From Asaia bogorensis (GTDB lineage: Bacteria; Pseudomonadota; Alphaproteobacteria; Reyranellales; Reyranellaceae), in NCBI GenBank assembly GCA_945889625.1, contig CAMDCE010000002.1, positions 186,001 to 250,000 on the forward strand: DNA of 64,000 bases, read 5' to 3'. The notes beneath the pieces were generated by a model. That model was not told the origin of the DNA, made no database searches, and worked only from the letters and a program-made list of their open reading frames with translations. Made by a program: the position numbers and the translations under genes. Positions 33,632 to 42,365 of this stretch are shown here, in pieces (the stretch's first letter is position 1; each line of letters starts with the position of its first letter).

Positions 33632-34240
33632 TCACTCCCCGTCAGGCGTCTTCTGTCGCGGATGGACGACGTCCTTGAAGTCGTCGAAACCCTTCCACGC
33701 CGGCTCCGGCGGCTGGTAGCCGGGCCGCGGCGCATACTTCGAAGGCTCCGACGTGCCCGGCGTCACGATATAGCGCGGGCAGTTGGGGAAGATCGCCCGC
33801 ACCTTGACCCGAACCAGCAGCTGCGCGCCGGCGAAACGCTGCATCAGCGGATCCTCGGTGCTCACGCTTGCCTCGCCATTCACGCGCAGCCGCCGCGGCT
33901 TCTCGCCCATGTCGATGAAGAGCAGGCCGACGCTCGGATTGACGCCAATGTTGCCGAGACTCTTGAACATGCCGTTGCCATCGTAGTCGGGGAACGCCAG
34001 TTCTCCCGGTCCGACGATCCTGACGAAGCCCGGCTTGCCGCCCTTGAAGGAGCAGTCCGGCTGGCCGCGATGGTCGGCGGTCGCGAGGAAGAAGAACATT
34101 GCCCCCTCGATGAAGGCGCGGTCGGCCTCGGTGAAGGCAAAGCGCGTCAGCTTCTCTTCCAGCCGGTCGGCGATGCGGCGACTGTCGAAGCGGTCTTGCA
34201 GACGCCGGTTGCCGTCGTGGAACATCAGGCTTTGGCTCAT
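33632..34240 (-). CDS. Pyridoxamine 5'-phosphate oxidase-family flavin-binding protein
   Basis: This is a 202-aa protein with the split-barrel FMN-binding fold. MFFFLATADHRGQPDCSFKG marks the first strands, followed by GNGMFKSLGNIGVNPSVGLLFIDM and RLRVNGEASV, as in the group of small PNPOx-like proteins that are not the true PdxH. The C-terminal tail is proline-rich. Likely a flavin/F420/heme-binding reductase; the activity is unknown. The ATG overlaps the stop of the VOC gene by 4 bases, and it converges with the RND permease 15 bases away. Confidence 0.85.
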   Translation of the reverse strand: MSQSLMFHDGNRRLQDRFDSRRIADRLEEKLTRFAFTEADRAFIEGAMFFFLATADHRGQPDCSFKGGKPGFVRIVGPGELAFPDYDGNGMFKSLGNIGVNPSVGLLFIDMGEKPRRLRVNGEASVSTEDPLMQRFAGAQLLVRVKVRAIFPNCPRYIVTPGTSEPSKYAPRPGYQPPEPAWKGFDDFKDVVHPRQKTPDGE

Positions 34241-34794
34241 GGCCGGTCGGTCCCCGCGGCGAGCCGCTCACGCAAGGCCCGGTCATGCAGCGTCGTGTCC
34301 TGGCCGGCCGGCGCGATGCGCACGGCATCTTCTAGGCACGCCGTCTGCCGCCACTCCTCGGGCGGCCGGACGCGGCCGTCCGAGCCGATCTGATCGACGC
34401 CCCAGTAGAGTTCGAGGTGATGGCCGTCGGGATCGAGGAACTCGACGGCGACCTGACAGCCGGCGCGGCGGCGGCCCTCGAAGGTGAGCTTGGCACCGTG
34501 CTGCTTCAGGTGATCGCGGGCGCGGAACACCTCGTCGAGCGTGGCGAGCTCGAAGGCGATATGGTGCAGGCCCTTGTCCGGGGGCGCATCGGCCGGGCGG
34601 TCGCCGACCAGCGCCAGGCAATGGTGATCGCCGTTGCAGCGCAGGAACACCATGCCGCCCGGCATCATCGAGCCGGGATAGACCTCGGATATCTTGAAGC
34701 CCAGCACCTCGGTGTAGAAGCGCTTGGAACGCTCGATATCGGACACATAGACGACGGCGTGGCCGATCTTGCGGACGGCGAAGGGCGTGGTCAT
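34237..34794 (-). CDS. VOC-superfamily (glyoxalase/dioxygenase-like) protein
   Basis: This is a 185-aa protein with one vicinal-oxygen-chelate module pair. GHAVVYVSDIERSKRFYTEVLGFK begins the first beta-alpha-beta-beta-beta unit. The metal-ligand candidates are GHAV, the HHIAFEL histidine and the HHLELYWG glutamate. This resembles the C-terminal half of extradiol ring-cleavage dioxygenases such as catechol 2,3-dioxygenase. A roughly 45-residue tail follows. The start at 34794 has GAGGGAGAG upstream. Together with the isomerase-like neighbour and PNPOx protein it forms a small aromatic-catabolism-like operon. Confidence 0.85.
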   Translation of the reverse strand: MTTPFAVRKIGHAVVYVSDIERSKRFYTEVLGFKISEVYPGSMMPGGMVFLRCNGDHHCLALVGDRPADAPPDKGLHHIAFELATLDEVFRARDHLKQHGAKLTFEGRRRAGCQVAVEFLDPDGHHLELYWGVDQIGSDGRVRPPEEWRQTACLEDAVRIAPAGQDTTLHDRALRERLAAGTDRP

Positions 34795-34810
34795 GGCGAT
34801 CGTCTCTCCC

Positions 34811-35401
34811 TCACAATTTTCCACTACGGTACCAGCTTAGGGCGTCGGCGAGCCGGTCGTCGCCCCAGAAAAGCTCACCGCGCACGACGAAGGTCGGCGA
34901 GCCGAAGATGCCGAGCTTTCGTGCGTCATCGGTCGCGCCCTCGTAGAGCTCGACGACGTCGTCGCCACCCGCCCGTTCGACCGATCGCGCCGTCTCCTGG
35001 CCCGCCTCGCCGAGACTGGCCGAGAGGTTGGGCTCCATTCCGGGCTCGTGGCCATCGACGAACCAGCGGCGATAGCTCGCCTTGATATAGGCCTTGCCCC
35101 AGCCCTCGGCGAGACCGAGCACCGCCAGGCGATTGGCGAGGTCGAATTCCTTCAACGGATAGGGTGCCGGCACCTTGATGGGCAAGCCATAGCCCGCGGC
35201 ACGGCGCTCGATGTCGCGCCACATGTAGCTCATCTTCACCGGCTTGCCGGCAAAGGGGCTGTTGTTCTGCTCGCGCATGATCGCCCGCACACTGAACGGC
35301 TTCCAGTTGAAGCGCACCCCTTCGGCCGCCGCGACCTCGTCGAGCCGCGACACCGCGAGATAGGTGTAGGTGCTGCCGGTCGAGAACCAGAAGTCGATCA
35401 T
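34811..35401 (-). CDS. DsbA-family 2-hydroxychromene-2-carboxylate isomerase-like protein
   Basis: This is a 196-aa thioredoxin-fold protein beginning MIDFWFSTGSTYTYLAVSRL, with serine in the position of the redox cysteine. It ends GIFGSPTFVVRGELFWGDDR with the cis-proline loop. It is a paralogue of the protein at 24106-24705. Neighbouring VOC dioxygenase-like and PNPOx-like genes on the same strand support an aromatic ring-cleavage or glutathione-related role. ATG 35401 is preferred for its AGGCGAC context; the ATG 12 bases upstream is possible. Confidence 0.85.
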   Translation of the reverse strand: MIDFWFSTGSTYTYLAVSRLDEVAAAEGVRFNWKPFSVRAIMREQNNSPFAGKPVKMSYMWRDIERRAAGYGLPIKVPAPYPLKEFDLANRLAVLGLAEGWGKAYIKASYRRWFVDGHEPGMEPNLSASLGEAGQETARSVERAGGDDVVELYEGATDDARKLGIFGSPTFVVRGELFWGDDRLADALSWYRSGKL

Positions 35402-35454
35402 GTCGCCTGCCATGGGCTATCATGGCCCGAACCGAGCGCGAGGGGGAAGCACAC

Positions 35455-36729
35455 ATGGCGAGATCGCCCAACAGACTGTCGGCCGGCGCGGCCGTCCTGC
35501 GAATGGCCGACAAAAGGCTGAAGGCGCGCGATCTGGTCGAGGCCTGCCTCGACCGCATCGAAAGGCGCGAAGGCCAGGTTCATGCCTGGGAGGCGCTCGA
35601 TCCCGAGGGCGCCCGCAAGCGAGCCGACATCCTCGACCGCCGCGGCCGGCCGGTCGGGCCGCTGCACGGCATACCGCTGGCAGTAAAGGACATCATCTCG
35701 ACCAGGATCCTGCCCACGACCTGCGGCTCGCCGATCTATCGCGACCATGTCGTGGGCAAGGACGCCGCTTGCGTCACGCAGCTCGTGAAGGCCGGCGCGC
35801 TCGTACTCGGCAAGTCGGTGACCACCGAGTTCGCCGGCGCCCATGCCGGCAAGACGCACAATCCGCACAATCTCCGCCATACGCCGGCCGGCTCATCCTC
35901 GGGCTCGGCGGCGGCAGTCGCCGACTTCATGGCGCCGATCGGCTACGGCACCCAGACGGCGGGCTCGGTGATCCGGCCCGGCGCCTTCAACGGCGTGGTG
36001 GCCTACAAGGGTACCTACGGCTGGGCCGACATGACCGGCATCAAGCCCTACGCCAAGAGCCTCGACACCTTGGGCTTCTTCGCGCGAGAGGCCAACGACC
36101 TGGCCCTCATCCGCGCCGCCTATGGCCATGCGCCGGCCGATCCTGCCAAACGCGTGCCACGCATCGGCTTCGTGCGCACGCCGTGGTGGGACATGGCCGA
36201 GCGGCACAATCAGAAGAACCTGCTGGAAGCGGTCCGCACCTTGCGCGCCGCCGGCGCCCGGGTGCGCGAGTGGCAGGCGCCCGACACATGGGCCGGGCTG
36301 GTGCAGGCGCAACACCGCATCATGACCAAGGAGGCCACGCAATCCTACGCCCCGGAACGCGCCCGCTACTCGCATCTGTTCTCGCCCGTCATGCATGTCG
36401 TCATGGCCGACGGCGACGCCGTCAATCGCCGACAATACGCCAACGCCAAGAAGAGGAAGCGCATCGCGCTCGGCCAGTTGAGCGAGGCCTGGGAGAAGTT
36501 CGACATCCTGCTGGCGCCGTCGGCCAAGGGCGAAGCCCCGTCGGGTCTCGGCAGCACCGGCGATGCCCTGTTCAATCGCTTCTGGACGCTTTTGGGCACG
36601 CCCTGCATCGCGCTGCCCTTCGGCAGCGGGCCGTTCGGTCTGCCGCTGTCGGTGCAGCTCATCGGACGGCACGGCAGCGACGACCAGCTCATCGCCTGGG
36701 CCCGCTGGGTGGAGGCGCGGCTGTCGTGA
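35455..36729 (+). CDS. Amidase (amidase signature family)
   Basis: This is a 424-aa amidase-signature hydrolase with the Ser-cisSer-Lys triad: K78 in PLAVKDI, the serine-rich loop TPAGSSSGSAAAVA around residues 144-154, and the nucleophile Ser near 171 in GTQTAGSVIRPG. It hydrolyses a carboxamide to acid plus ammonia in the cytoplasm. The start at 35455 has a GAGGGGGAAG ribosome site. It overlaps the downstream aspartate dehydrogenase by 4 bases (GTGA), so the product may feed dicarboxylate or aspartate metabolism; that is contextual inference. Confidence 0.92.
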   Translation: MARSPNRLSAGAAVLRMADKRLKARDLVEACLDRIERREGQVHAWEALDPEGARKRADILDRRGRPVGPLHGIPLAVKDIISTRILPTTCGSPIYRDHVVGKDAACVTQLVKAGALVLGKSVTTEFAGAHAGKTHNPHNLRHTPAGSSSGSAAAVADFMAPIGYGTQTAGSVIRPGAFNGVVAYKGTYGWADMTGIKPYAKSLDTLGFFAREANDLALIRAAYGHAPADPAKRVPRIGFVRTPWWDMAERHNQKNLLEAVRTLRAAGARVREWQAPDTWAGLVQAQHRIMTKEATQSYAPERARYSHLFSPVMHVVMADGDAVNRRQYANAKKRKRIALGQLSEAWEKFDILLAPSAKGEAPSGLGSTGDALFNRFWTLLGTPCIALPFGSGPFGLPLSVQLIGRHGSDDQLIAWARWVEARLS

Positions 36730-37496
36730 AGCTTGGTCTGATCGGCTACGGCGCCATCGGCAAGCATGTCGAGGCGGCGGGACTGGAGAACATCGAACTG
36801 GTGGCCGTGCTGGTGAAACGGCCGCGCAATGAAGGCCTGGTGACGCATGAGCCCGAGCGCTTCTTCGCCCACAAGTTCGACGCGATCGCGGAGTGTGCCG
36901 GCCATGACGCCGTGCGCGCTCACGGCCAGCGTGTGCTCGAAGGCGGCGCCGACCTGTTGGTGACCTCGGTCGGCGCCTTCACCGACACGGCGCTGTTCGA
37001 GCGCATGCTCGCCGCCGCCAAGGCCAGCGGCCGCCGCCTGATCCTGCCGTCGGCCGGCATCGGCGCGCTCGACATCCTGAGTAGCGCGGCGGTCGGCGGG
37101 CTCGACAGCGTCACCGTGACGGTGCGCAAGGACCCCTCGGCCTGGAAGGGCACGGTGGCAGAGACCCTGGTCGATCTCGATGCCCTGAAGGAACCCAAGG
37201 TCGTGTTCGACGGCCCGGTGCGCGAGGGCGCGCGGCTCTATCCGCAGAACGTCAATATTTCGGCGGCCGCCGCCATCGCCGGGATCGGTCTCGACAAAAC
37301 CCGCGTGGTGATCGTGGCCGATCCCACCATCACTACCCACATCGTCGAGCTCGAGGCCAACGGCGCGTTCGGGAGCTTCACCTTCCGCGAAGACGTCGCG
37401 GTGAGCGAGGAGAACCGCAAGACCGGCAAGCTGGTTGCCATGGCGATGGTGAAGTCGGTACGTCAGCTGGCATCGACCCTCGTGGTCGCGGCCTAG
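36726..37496 (+). CDS. L-aspartate dehydrogenase-like protein (DUF108)
   Basis: This is a 256-aa NAD(P)-dependent dehydrogenase that interconverts L-aspartate and oxaloacetate/iminoaspartate in its characterised relatives (NadX). GLIGYGAIGKHVEAAG is the cofactor motif. The family core YPQNVNISAAAAIAGIGLD and the C-terminal NRKTGKLVAMAMVKSV are clear. The start is GTG at 36726 inside the amidase stop, and the family N-terminus begins precisely there. It could supply iminoaspartate for NAD synthesis, or act on an amino acid released by the amidase partner. Confidence 0.88.
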   Translation: MKLGLIGYGAIGKHVEAAGLENIELVAVLVKRPRNEGLVTHEPERFFAHKFDAIAECAGHDAVRAHGQRVLEGGADLLVTSVGAFTDTALFERMLAAAKASGRRLILPSAGIGALDILSSAAVGGLDSVTVTVRKDPSAWKGTVAETLVDLDALKEPKVVFDGPVREGARLYPQNVNISAAAAIAGIGLDKTRVVIVADPTITTHIVELEANGAFGSFTFREDVAVSEENRKTGKLVAMAMVKSVRQLASTLVVAA

Positions 37497-37505
37497 GAGA
37501 GGACC

Positions 37506-39104
37506 ATGCAGGAATTCGACTACATCATCGTCGGCGCCGGCGCAGCGGGCTGCGTGCTCGCCAATCGCCTGAGCGAGGGCGGCAAGAACTCGGTCGCGGT
37601 GATCGAGGCCGGCGGCAAGGACAACCACATCTGGATCAAGGTCCCGGCCGGCTTCAACAAGACCGTCTACGACGACAAGCTGAACTGGGGCTACGAGACG
37701 GCGCCCGGCCCCTTCATCGACGGCCGCCGCATCAAATACCCGCGCGGCAAGGTCCTGGGCGGCTCGGGATCGATCAACGGCCATCTCTACGTGCGCGGCC
37801 AGGCTGCCGACTACGACACCTGGGCACAGCTCGGCTGCCGCGGCTGGTCGTGGAGCGACGTGCTGCCCTACTTCAAGCGCGCCGAGACGCGCAGCGGCGG
37901 CAGCGACGAGGTGCGTGGCCGCGTAGGCCCCCTGCACATCCAGGACCAGGCCGACCCGCACAAGCTCAGCCACGCCTTCATGGCGGCCAACGAGGCGCAA
38001 GGGCTGAAACGCACCGCCGACTACAACGGCGGCGACCAGGAAGGAACGCTGCTTTACCAGCAGATGATGCGCAGCGGCCGACGCTGGAGCCCGGTCGACG
38101 CCTACCTCAAGCCGGCGATGAAGCGCGGCAACGTCCATGTCATCACCCGTGCCCTGGTCGAGCGCGTCGATCTGTCAGGCAAGCGCGCCGTCGGCGTCAC
38201 CTACCAGCAGGGCGGGCAGTCGCATCGGATCAAGGCGCGGCGCGACGTCATCCTGAGCGGCGGCGCCATCAACACCCCGCAACTGCTGCAGATCTCCGGC
38301 ATCGGCAATCCGGACGACCTTGCCGCCGTCGGCGTCGAGGTCAAGCACGCCCTGCCCGGCGTCGGCCGCAACTTCCGCGACCACTACGCCGTGCGCTTCT
38401 CCGCCCTGGTCAAGGGCGCCGGCACGCTGAATGAACTGAGTCGCGGCCTGCGCCTTGTCGGCGAAGTGCTGCGCTACGCCGTCAACCGAAAGGGCCTGCT
38501 GGCCACGGCGCCAAGCCACGCCGGCGGCTACTTCAAGACGCGGCCGGGGTTGGAGACGCCCGACATGCAACTCTATTTTGCGCCGGCGTCCTACGGCGCC
38601 GGACGCTACGGCACGACGGACCTCGACACGGTGCCCGGCATGACGCTCGGTGCCTCGCAACTGCGGCCCGAGAGCACCGGTCACGTGAAGGCGACTGCCG
38701 CCGATCCCACGGCCAAGCCCGAGATCCAGCCGAATTACCTGGCCGACCAACATGACCGCGACGCGCTGCTCGCGGCCATGAAGTACCTGCGAAGGCTCCT
38801 GGGAACCAAGCCGCTGGCCGATCATGTGATCCAGGAGAATTTCCCCGGGCCGGGGGTGCAGACCGACGAGCAGCTGATGGCCCACGCCCGCGCAACCGGG
38901 TCGACGACCTATCATCCCGTGGGCAGCTGCAAGCTCGGCACCGATCCGATGGCGGTGGTCGATCCGCAGACCATGCGGGTGATCGGGCTGGACGGCCTGC
39001 GCGTCGCTGACGCCTCGTGCATGCCCAGAATGGTCTCGGGCAACACCTACGCCGCGACCAACATGATCGCGGAGAAGGCGAGCGACCTCATTCCTCAGAC
39101 GTAA
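37506..39104 (+). CDS. GMC-family FAD oxidoreductase (choline dehydrogenase-like)
   Basis: This is a 532-aa flavoprotein alcohol dehydrogenase. The N-terminal FAD motif FDYIIVGAGAAGCVLANRLS, the GMC signature 1 KYPRGKVLGGSGSINGHLYV, signature 2 GAINTPQLLQISGIG, and the C-terminal catalytic His region TTYHPVGSCKLG with a later GNTYAATN motif are all present. It has strong resemblance to BetA-type enzymes with quinone as likely acceptor. It starts 9 bases after the aspartate dehydrogenase with a GGAGAGGA ribosome site, so it is in the same operon. The substrate is an unknown primary alcohol. Confidence 0.93.
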   Translation: MQEFDYIIVGAGAAGCVLANRLSEGGKNSVAVIEAGGKDNHIWIKVPAGFNKTVYDDKLNWGYETAPGPFIDGRRIKYPRGKVLGGSGSINGHLYVRGQAADYDTWAQLGCRGWSWSDVLPYFKRAETRSGGSDEVRGRVGPLHIQDQADPHKLSHAFMAANEAQGLKRTADYNGGDQEGTLLYQQMMRSGRRWSPVDAYLKPAMKRGNVHVITRALVERVDLSGKRAVGVTYQQGGQSHRIKARRDVILSGGAINTPQLLQISGIGNPDDLAAVGVEVKHALPGVGRNFRDHYAVRFSALVKGAGTLNELSRGLRLVGEVLRYAVNRKGLLATAPSHAGGYFKTRPGLETPDMQLYFAPASYGAGRYGTTDLDTVPGMTLGASQLRPESTGHVKATAADPTAKPEIQPNYLADQHDRDALLAAMKYLRRLLGTKPLADHVIQENFPGPGVQTDEQLMAHARATGSTTYHPVGSCKLGTDPMAVVDPQTMRVIGLDGLRVADASCMPRMVSGNTYAATNMIAEKASDLIPQT

Positions 39105-40234
39105 CCGGGGCCTTCGATCACGGGGTGCGCGGCGAGGAATTTTTCGTCGATCTCGACGCCAATGCCGGGCTTGTCGAGCGGGCGCACGTTTCCATCCTTG
39201 CCGATCTTCCACGGCTCGCTGCCGAGCTCGTCGCGGAACTTGTTGGCCACCGACAGGTCGGCCTCGAAGTAGCCGCCGTTGTCGATCGAGGCGAGGAAGT
39301 GGATCGACACGGCCTGGTTCAGCCCGGTCATCGAGGAGTGCGGATGGATCGGCAGCTTCCACATCGAGGCGGCGGCGGCGATCCTCTGCACCTCAGTGAT
39401 GCCGCCACTCTTGGAGAGGTCGGGCTGCAGGATGGTGATGTTGCCGTCCTCGATCACGCGGTGGAACTCGAAGCGCGTGTAGTGGTTCTCGCCGGCGGCG
39501 AGCGGCGTGCGGCCCCAGCCCTTGGCCATCTTGTAGGAACGATGGTCGTGCGCCGGAAACGGCTCCTCCAGCCAGCCGATCCTGAGCTCGTCCATCGCCG
39601 GCATGACGCGATGCACGTCGGTGACGGTGTAGCCGGTATTGGCGTCGGTCAGGATCACCATGTCGTCGCCGAAGCGACGGCGGATCGCCGTCATGCGTTG
39701 GATGTCGGCCTGGACGGTGTCGCCGACGCGGAGCTTCAGGGCCTTGTAGCCTGCCTCGACCATCGGCACGGCCTCGGCGACCAGCGAGTCGGGAGCCTGG
39801 TAGCCCAGCGAAATACCCCCGGCGTATGCCGGCACCGGCTTGTTGGTGCCGCCCAGCAGCTTGTAGAGCGGCCAGCCCACTGCCTTGCCCTTGATGTCCC
39901 ACAGCGCCTGGTCGATGCCGCTCATCGCCATGGCCGTGCCCGCGCCCATGCCGTGGCTGCCGAGCTGGAACTTGTAGATCTTGGCCCAGATGCCGACCGT
40001 GTCGGTAGCGTCCATGCCAACCACGAAGCCCTTGAGCGTCGTGTTGATCAGGTGGCCGATGCTGCCTGGCGCGCGGGCGTGATGGCTCTCTCCCCAGCCC
40101 GTGATGCCGTCCTCGGTCGTCACCTTGACCATGACGCAGTCGCGCTTGGTCGCCGTGCCGATGCCGAGCGTCACCTGCCGTTCCTTGGGCAGCGGATAGC
40201 TGGTGGGATAGGCCTTCACATCGACGATCTTCAT
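39095..40234 (-). CDS. Enolase-superfamily (mandelate racemase/muconate lactonizing) enzyme, KxR type
   Basis: This is a 379-aa enolase-superfamily protein. The capping domain spans about 1-125 and a TIM barrel follows. The Mg ligands are in ILTDANTGY, WLEEPFP and LAAGENHY, and a histidine is in PIHPHSSMTG. The catalytic KxK at the end of strand 2 reads YKALKLRVG (K-L-R), so the second Lys is Arg. This hints at a specialised acid-sugar dehydratase or epimerase. Start 40234 is preferred over an 11-residue longer frame. It follows the other enolase-family gene by 1 base on the same strand and overlaps the GMC gene end convergently. Confidence 0.88.
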   Translation of the reverse strand: MKIVDVKAYPTSYPLPKERQVTLGIGTATKRDCVMVKVTTEDGITGWGESHHARAPGSIGHLINTTLKGFVVGMDATDTVGIWAKIYKFQLGSHGMGAGTAMAMSGIDQALWDIKGKAVGWPLYKLLGGTNKPVPAYAGGISLGYQAPDSLVAEAVPMVEAGYKALKLRVGDTVQADIQRMTAIRRRFGDDMVILTDANTGYTVTDVHRVMPAMDELRIGWLEEPFPAHDHRSYKMAKGWGRTPLAAGENHYTRFEFHRVIEDGNITILQPDLSKSGGITEVQRIAAAASMWKLPIHPHSSMTGLNQAVSIHFLASIDNGGYFEADLSVANKFRDELGSEPWKIGKDGNVRPLDKPGIGVEIDEKFLAAHPVIEGPGYV

Positions 40235-40235
40235 C

Positions 40236-41375
40236 TTACGCGACCTTGTATTTGGCCAGCACGGCACGATCGATCTCTATGCCGAGACCCGGGTCGGTCG
40301 GCACCTTGACGATGCCCTTGTTCTGCTCGATCGGCTCCTTGGCGAGCGTGTCGCGCAGGGGATTGGGCGTCTGCTCGAATTCCAGCATGGGCGACATTGG
40401 GCGCAGCGCCGGCGGCTGGTCGGGCAAGGCGGCGAGGAACTGAACCGTTGCGGCGAGGCCGACGACGGAACCCCAGGCATGCGGCACGCATTCGACGCCG
40501 AACGCCGAGGCGAGCGTGGCGATCTTGCGGCACTCGGAGAAGCCGCCGGCGGCGCAGAGGTCGGGCTGGACGATGTCCATCGCCTTGGCCGCGATGATGT
40601 CGCGAAAACCCCAGCGCGTGAAATCGTTCTCGCCGCCCGCCACTGCCATATCGAGGGCGCGCGTCACCTCGACGTAGCCATCGTGATCCTCCGGGCTGAT
40701 CGGCTCCTCGAACCACAGGATGTCGTGCTCCTCCAGCATGCGGCCGAGCTTGATGGCGTTGGGCACGGAGAAGCAGTGGTTGGCGTCGACGGCGAGCTTG
40801 ACCTCCGGCCCGATCGCCTGGCGCACCGCAGCGACCCGCCGGGTGTCGAGCTTGAGGTCGCCCAAGCCGATCTTCATCTTGATGGCGCGAAAGCCGTCGG
40901 CCTTGAATTCCAGCGCCTCCTCGACGGCCTCCTCGACCAGCCGGTTCATGTCGATGAAATAAAGCCCGGTTGCGTAAGGCACGACCTCGCTGCGGTAGGC
41001 GCCGCCCAGCAGCTTGTGCACGGGTTTGTTCACCGCGCGGCCCATGATGTCCCACAGCGCGATGTCGATGCCGGAGATCGCCGAGATCGCCATGCCGGTC
41101 GTGCCGTAATCCTTGATCCTGTTGTAGAGGTCCTCCCAGATCGCCTCGACGTCGAACGGATCGCGGCCGACCACGCGCGCCTTGAATTGGGTCTCGACGA
41201 AAGCCTTGGCGACGGCGGCCGGCCCATAGCACTCGCCCCAGCCGGTGATGCCCTGGTCGGTCGAGATCTCGACCAGGCACGAGGAGCGCGTGCCGTACAG
41301 CCAGCCGCGCGCCGAGGTGAAGGGCTTGTCGACCTTGCATTGCAGGATGTGGCAGGCGACGTCGGTGATTTTCAT
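40236..41375 (-). CDS. Enolase-superfamily (mandelate racemase/muconate lactonizing) enzyme, KxK type
   Basis: This is a 379-aa enolase-superfamily protein with the canonical KxK in RAIKMKIGLGD. Metal ligands are in AVDANHCF, WFEEPISP and AGGENDFTRW, and the barrel-strand-7 histidine is in CVPHAWGS. These support a mandelate-racemase-subgroup mechanism with a Lys/His base pair. It probably dehydrates or epimerises a carboxylate such as an acid sugar, or acts on a lactone. Its neighbour is a related enzyme of equal length, and both lie at the end of the long minus-strand catabolic block. Confidence 0.9.
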   Translation of the reverse strand: MKITDVACHILQCKVDKPFTSARGWLYGTRSSCLVEISTDQGITGWGECYGPAAVAKAFVETQFKARVVGRDPFDVEAIWEDLYNRIKDYGTTGMAISAISGIDIALWDIMGRAVNKPVHKLLGGAYRSEVVPYATGLYFIDMNRLVEEAVEEALEFKADGFRAIKMKIGLGDLKLDTRRVAAVRQAIGPEVKLAVDANHCFSVPNAIKLGRMLEEHDILWFEEPISPEDHDGYVEVTRALDMAVAGGENDFTRWGFRDIIAAKAMDIVQPDLCAAGGFSECRKIATLASAFGVECVPHAWGSVVGLAATVQFLAALPDQPPALRPMSPMLEFEQTPNPLRDTLAKEPIEQNKGIVKVPTDPGLGIEIDRAVLAKYKVA

Positions 41376-41387
41376 GACCCAACCTTA

Positions 41388-42365
41388 TCACGCGATCCAA
41401 TCCAGCGACTGGCCATGCGGGCCGGTCCAGGCTTTCGGCACGCCATCGACCGACAGGAGGAATTTGCCGCGCGGGCGGGCGGCCGGCACCCTCGCTGCGA
41501 TATCTGGAAAGACAGCGGGCACCTCGTTGCTGATCCAGATTGCCCGCGAACGACGCACGGCATCGACGAAGCGTGATCGCGCCTCGGCCTCCGCGACGTA
41601 GGCCAGCACGGCAGTATGGAAAACGACCAGCGTTGCATCGCTCGGTGCCGACGCCGCAAGCGAGGCAAAATCCGTCAGCAAATCGCCGCACACGACCCGC
41701 GGCGGATCTCGGCGCGCGACATCGATCGCCCGTCGCAGGTTGGCGAGACGCTGCTCCTGCTCAGGCCACACTAGCGCCTCCAGCCAAGCGACGTCTTCGG
41801 CCGAACTTACGTCGAGCGGGTTGAGATCGAGGCCCGCCCGCCAAGCGATCTGCGGCGCTCGGGCGGGTAGCGGCACCGTACCGCCCGCGACGCAGAAAAA
41901 AACCGGCGCCTGCGGCGAAGGCGGCGCGATCCTCGCCACGGCGTAATCGTATCCGTAGCGATCCGGCAGCAGGCAAAGGCCAGCCGACGCTCCCACCTCC
42001 AGCAAGGCCAGAGGCTGGGACAGCGCGGCGAGAATGGGCAGCAGGACAGCGCAACGTGCCGGCTCGTTGGTCTGGGTCGTGCGTGTCAGCATGATGCCGC
42101 GCAAGGCATCGGGGCGCGTGCCGACGATGGCCGACAGGGCATCGATGTCCACCGCTGTCCCCTGGAGAAGCCGTGCGGCCGCAAACAGGAGATTGGGCTG
42201 ACGGCGGAGTGACGGCAGCGCCGCGAGAAAGGCCAGGATCTCGCGCCGAGCGGCCACGCCAAGTGCCAGCCGCTCGTAGCTTTCCGACACGCCCCGGGCC
42301 TCCTCGTTCGCAAAGCGCAGATAGCGCGCGGCGATGGCCTCGACTTCGGAGCCGCGATCAGGCAT
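41388..42365 (-). CDS. DUF2332 family protein
   Basis: This is a 325-aa protein of the DUF2332 family, recognised by YLRFANEEARGVSESYERLALGV near the N-terminus, the central LLEVGASAGLCLLPDRYGYDY and the C-terminal FHTAVLAYV. The GASAGLCL region looks like the SAM-binding glycine loop of class I methyltransferases, so a methyltransferase-like fold is plausible, but activity is unknown. It overlaps the hydantoinase gene by 8 bases, indicating translational coupling, and is 12 bases upstream of the enolase gene. Confidence 0.8.
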   Translation of the reverse strand: MPDRGSEVEAIAARYLRFANEEARGVSESYERLALGVAARREILAFLAALPSLRRQPNLLFAAARLLQGTAVDIDALSAIVGTRPDALRGIMLTRTTQTNEPARCAVLLPILAALSQPLALLEVGASAGLCLLPDRYGYDYAVARIAPPSPQAPVFFCVAGGTVPLPARAPQIAWRAGLDLNPLDVSSAEDVAWLEALVWPEQEQRLANLRRAIDVARRDPPRVVCGDLLTDFASLAASAPSDATLVVFHTAVLAYVAEAEARSRFVDAVRRSRAIWISNEVPAVFPDIAARVPAARPRGKFLLSVDGVPKAWTGPHGQSLDWIA

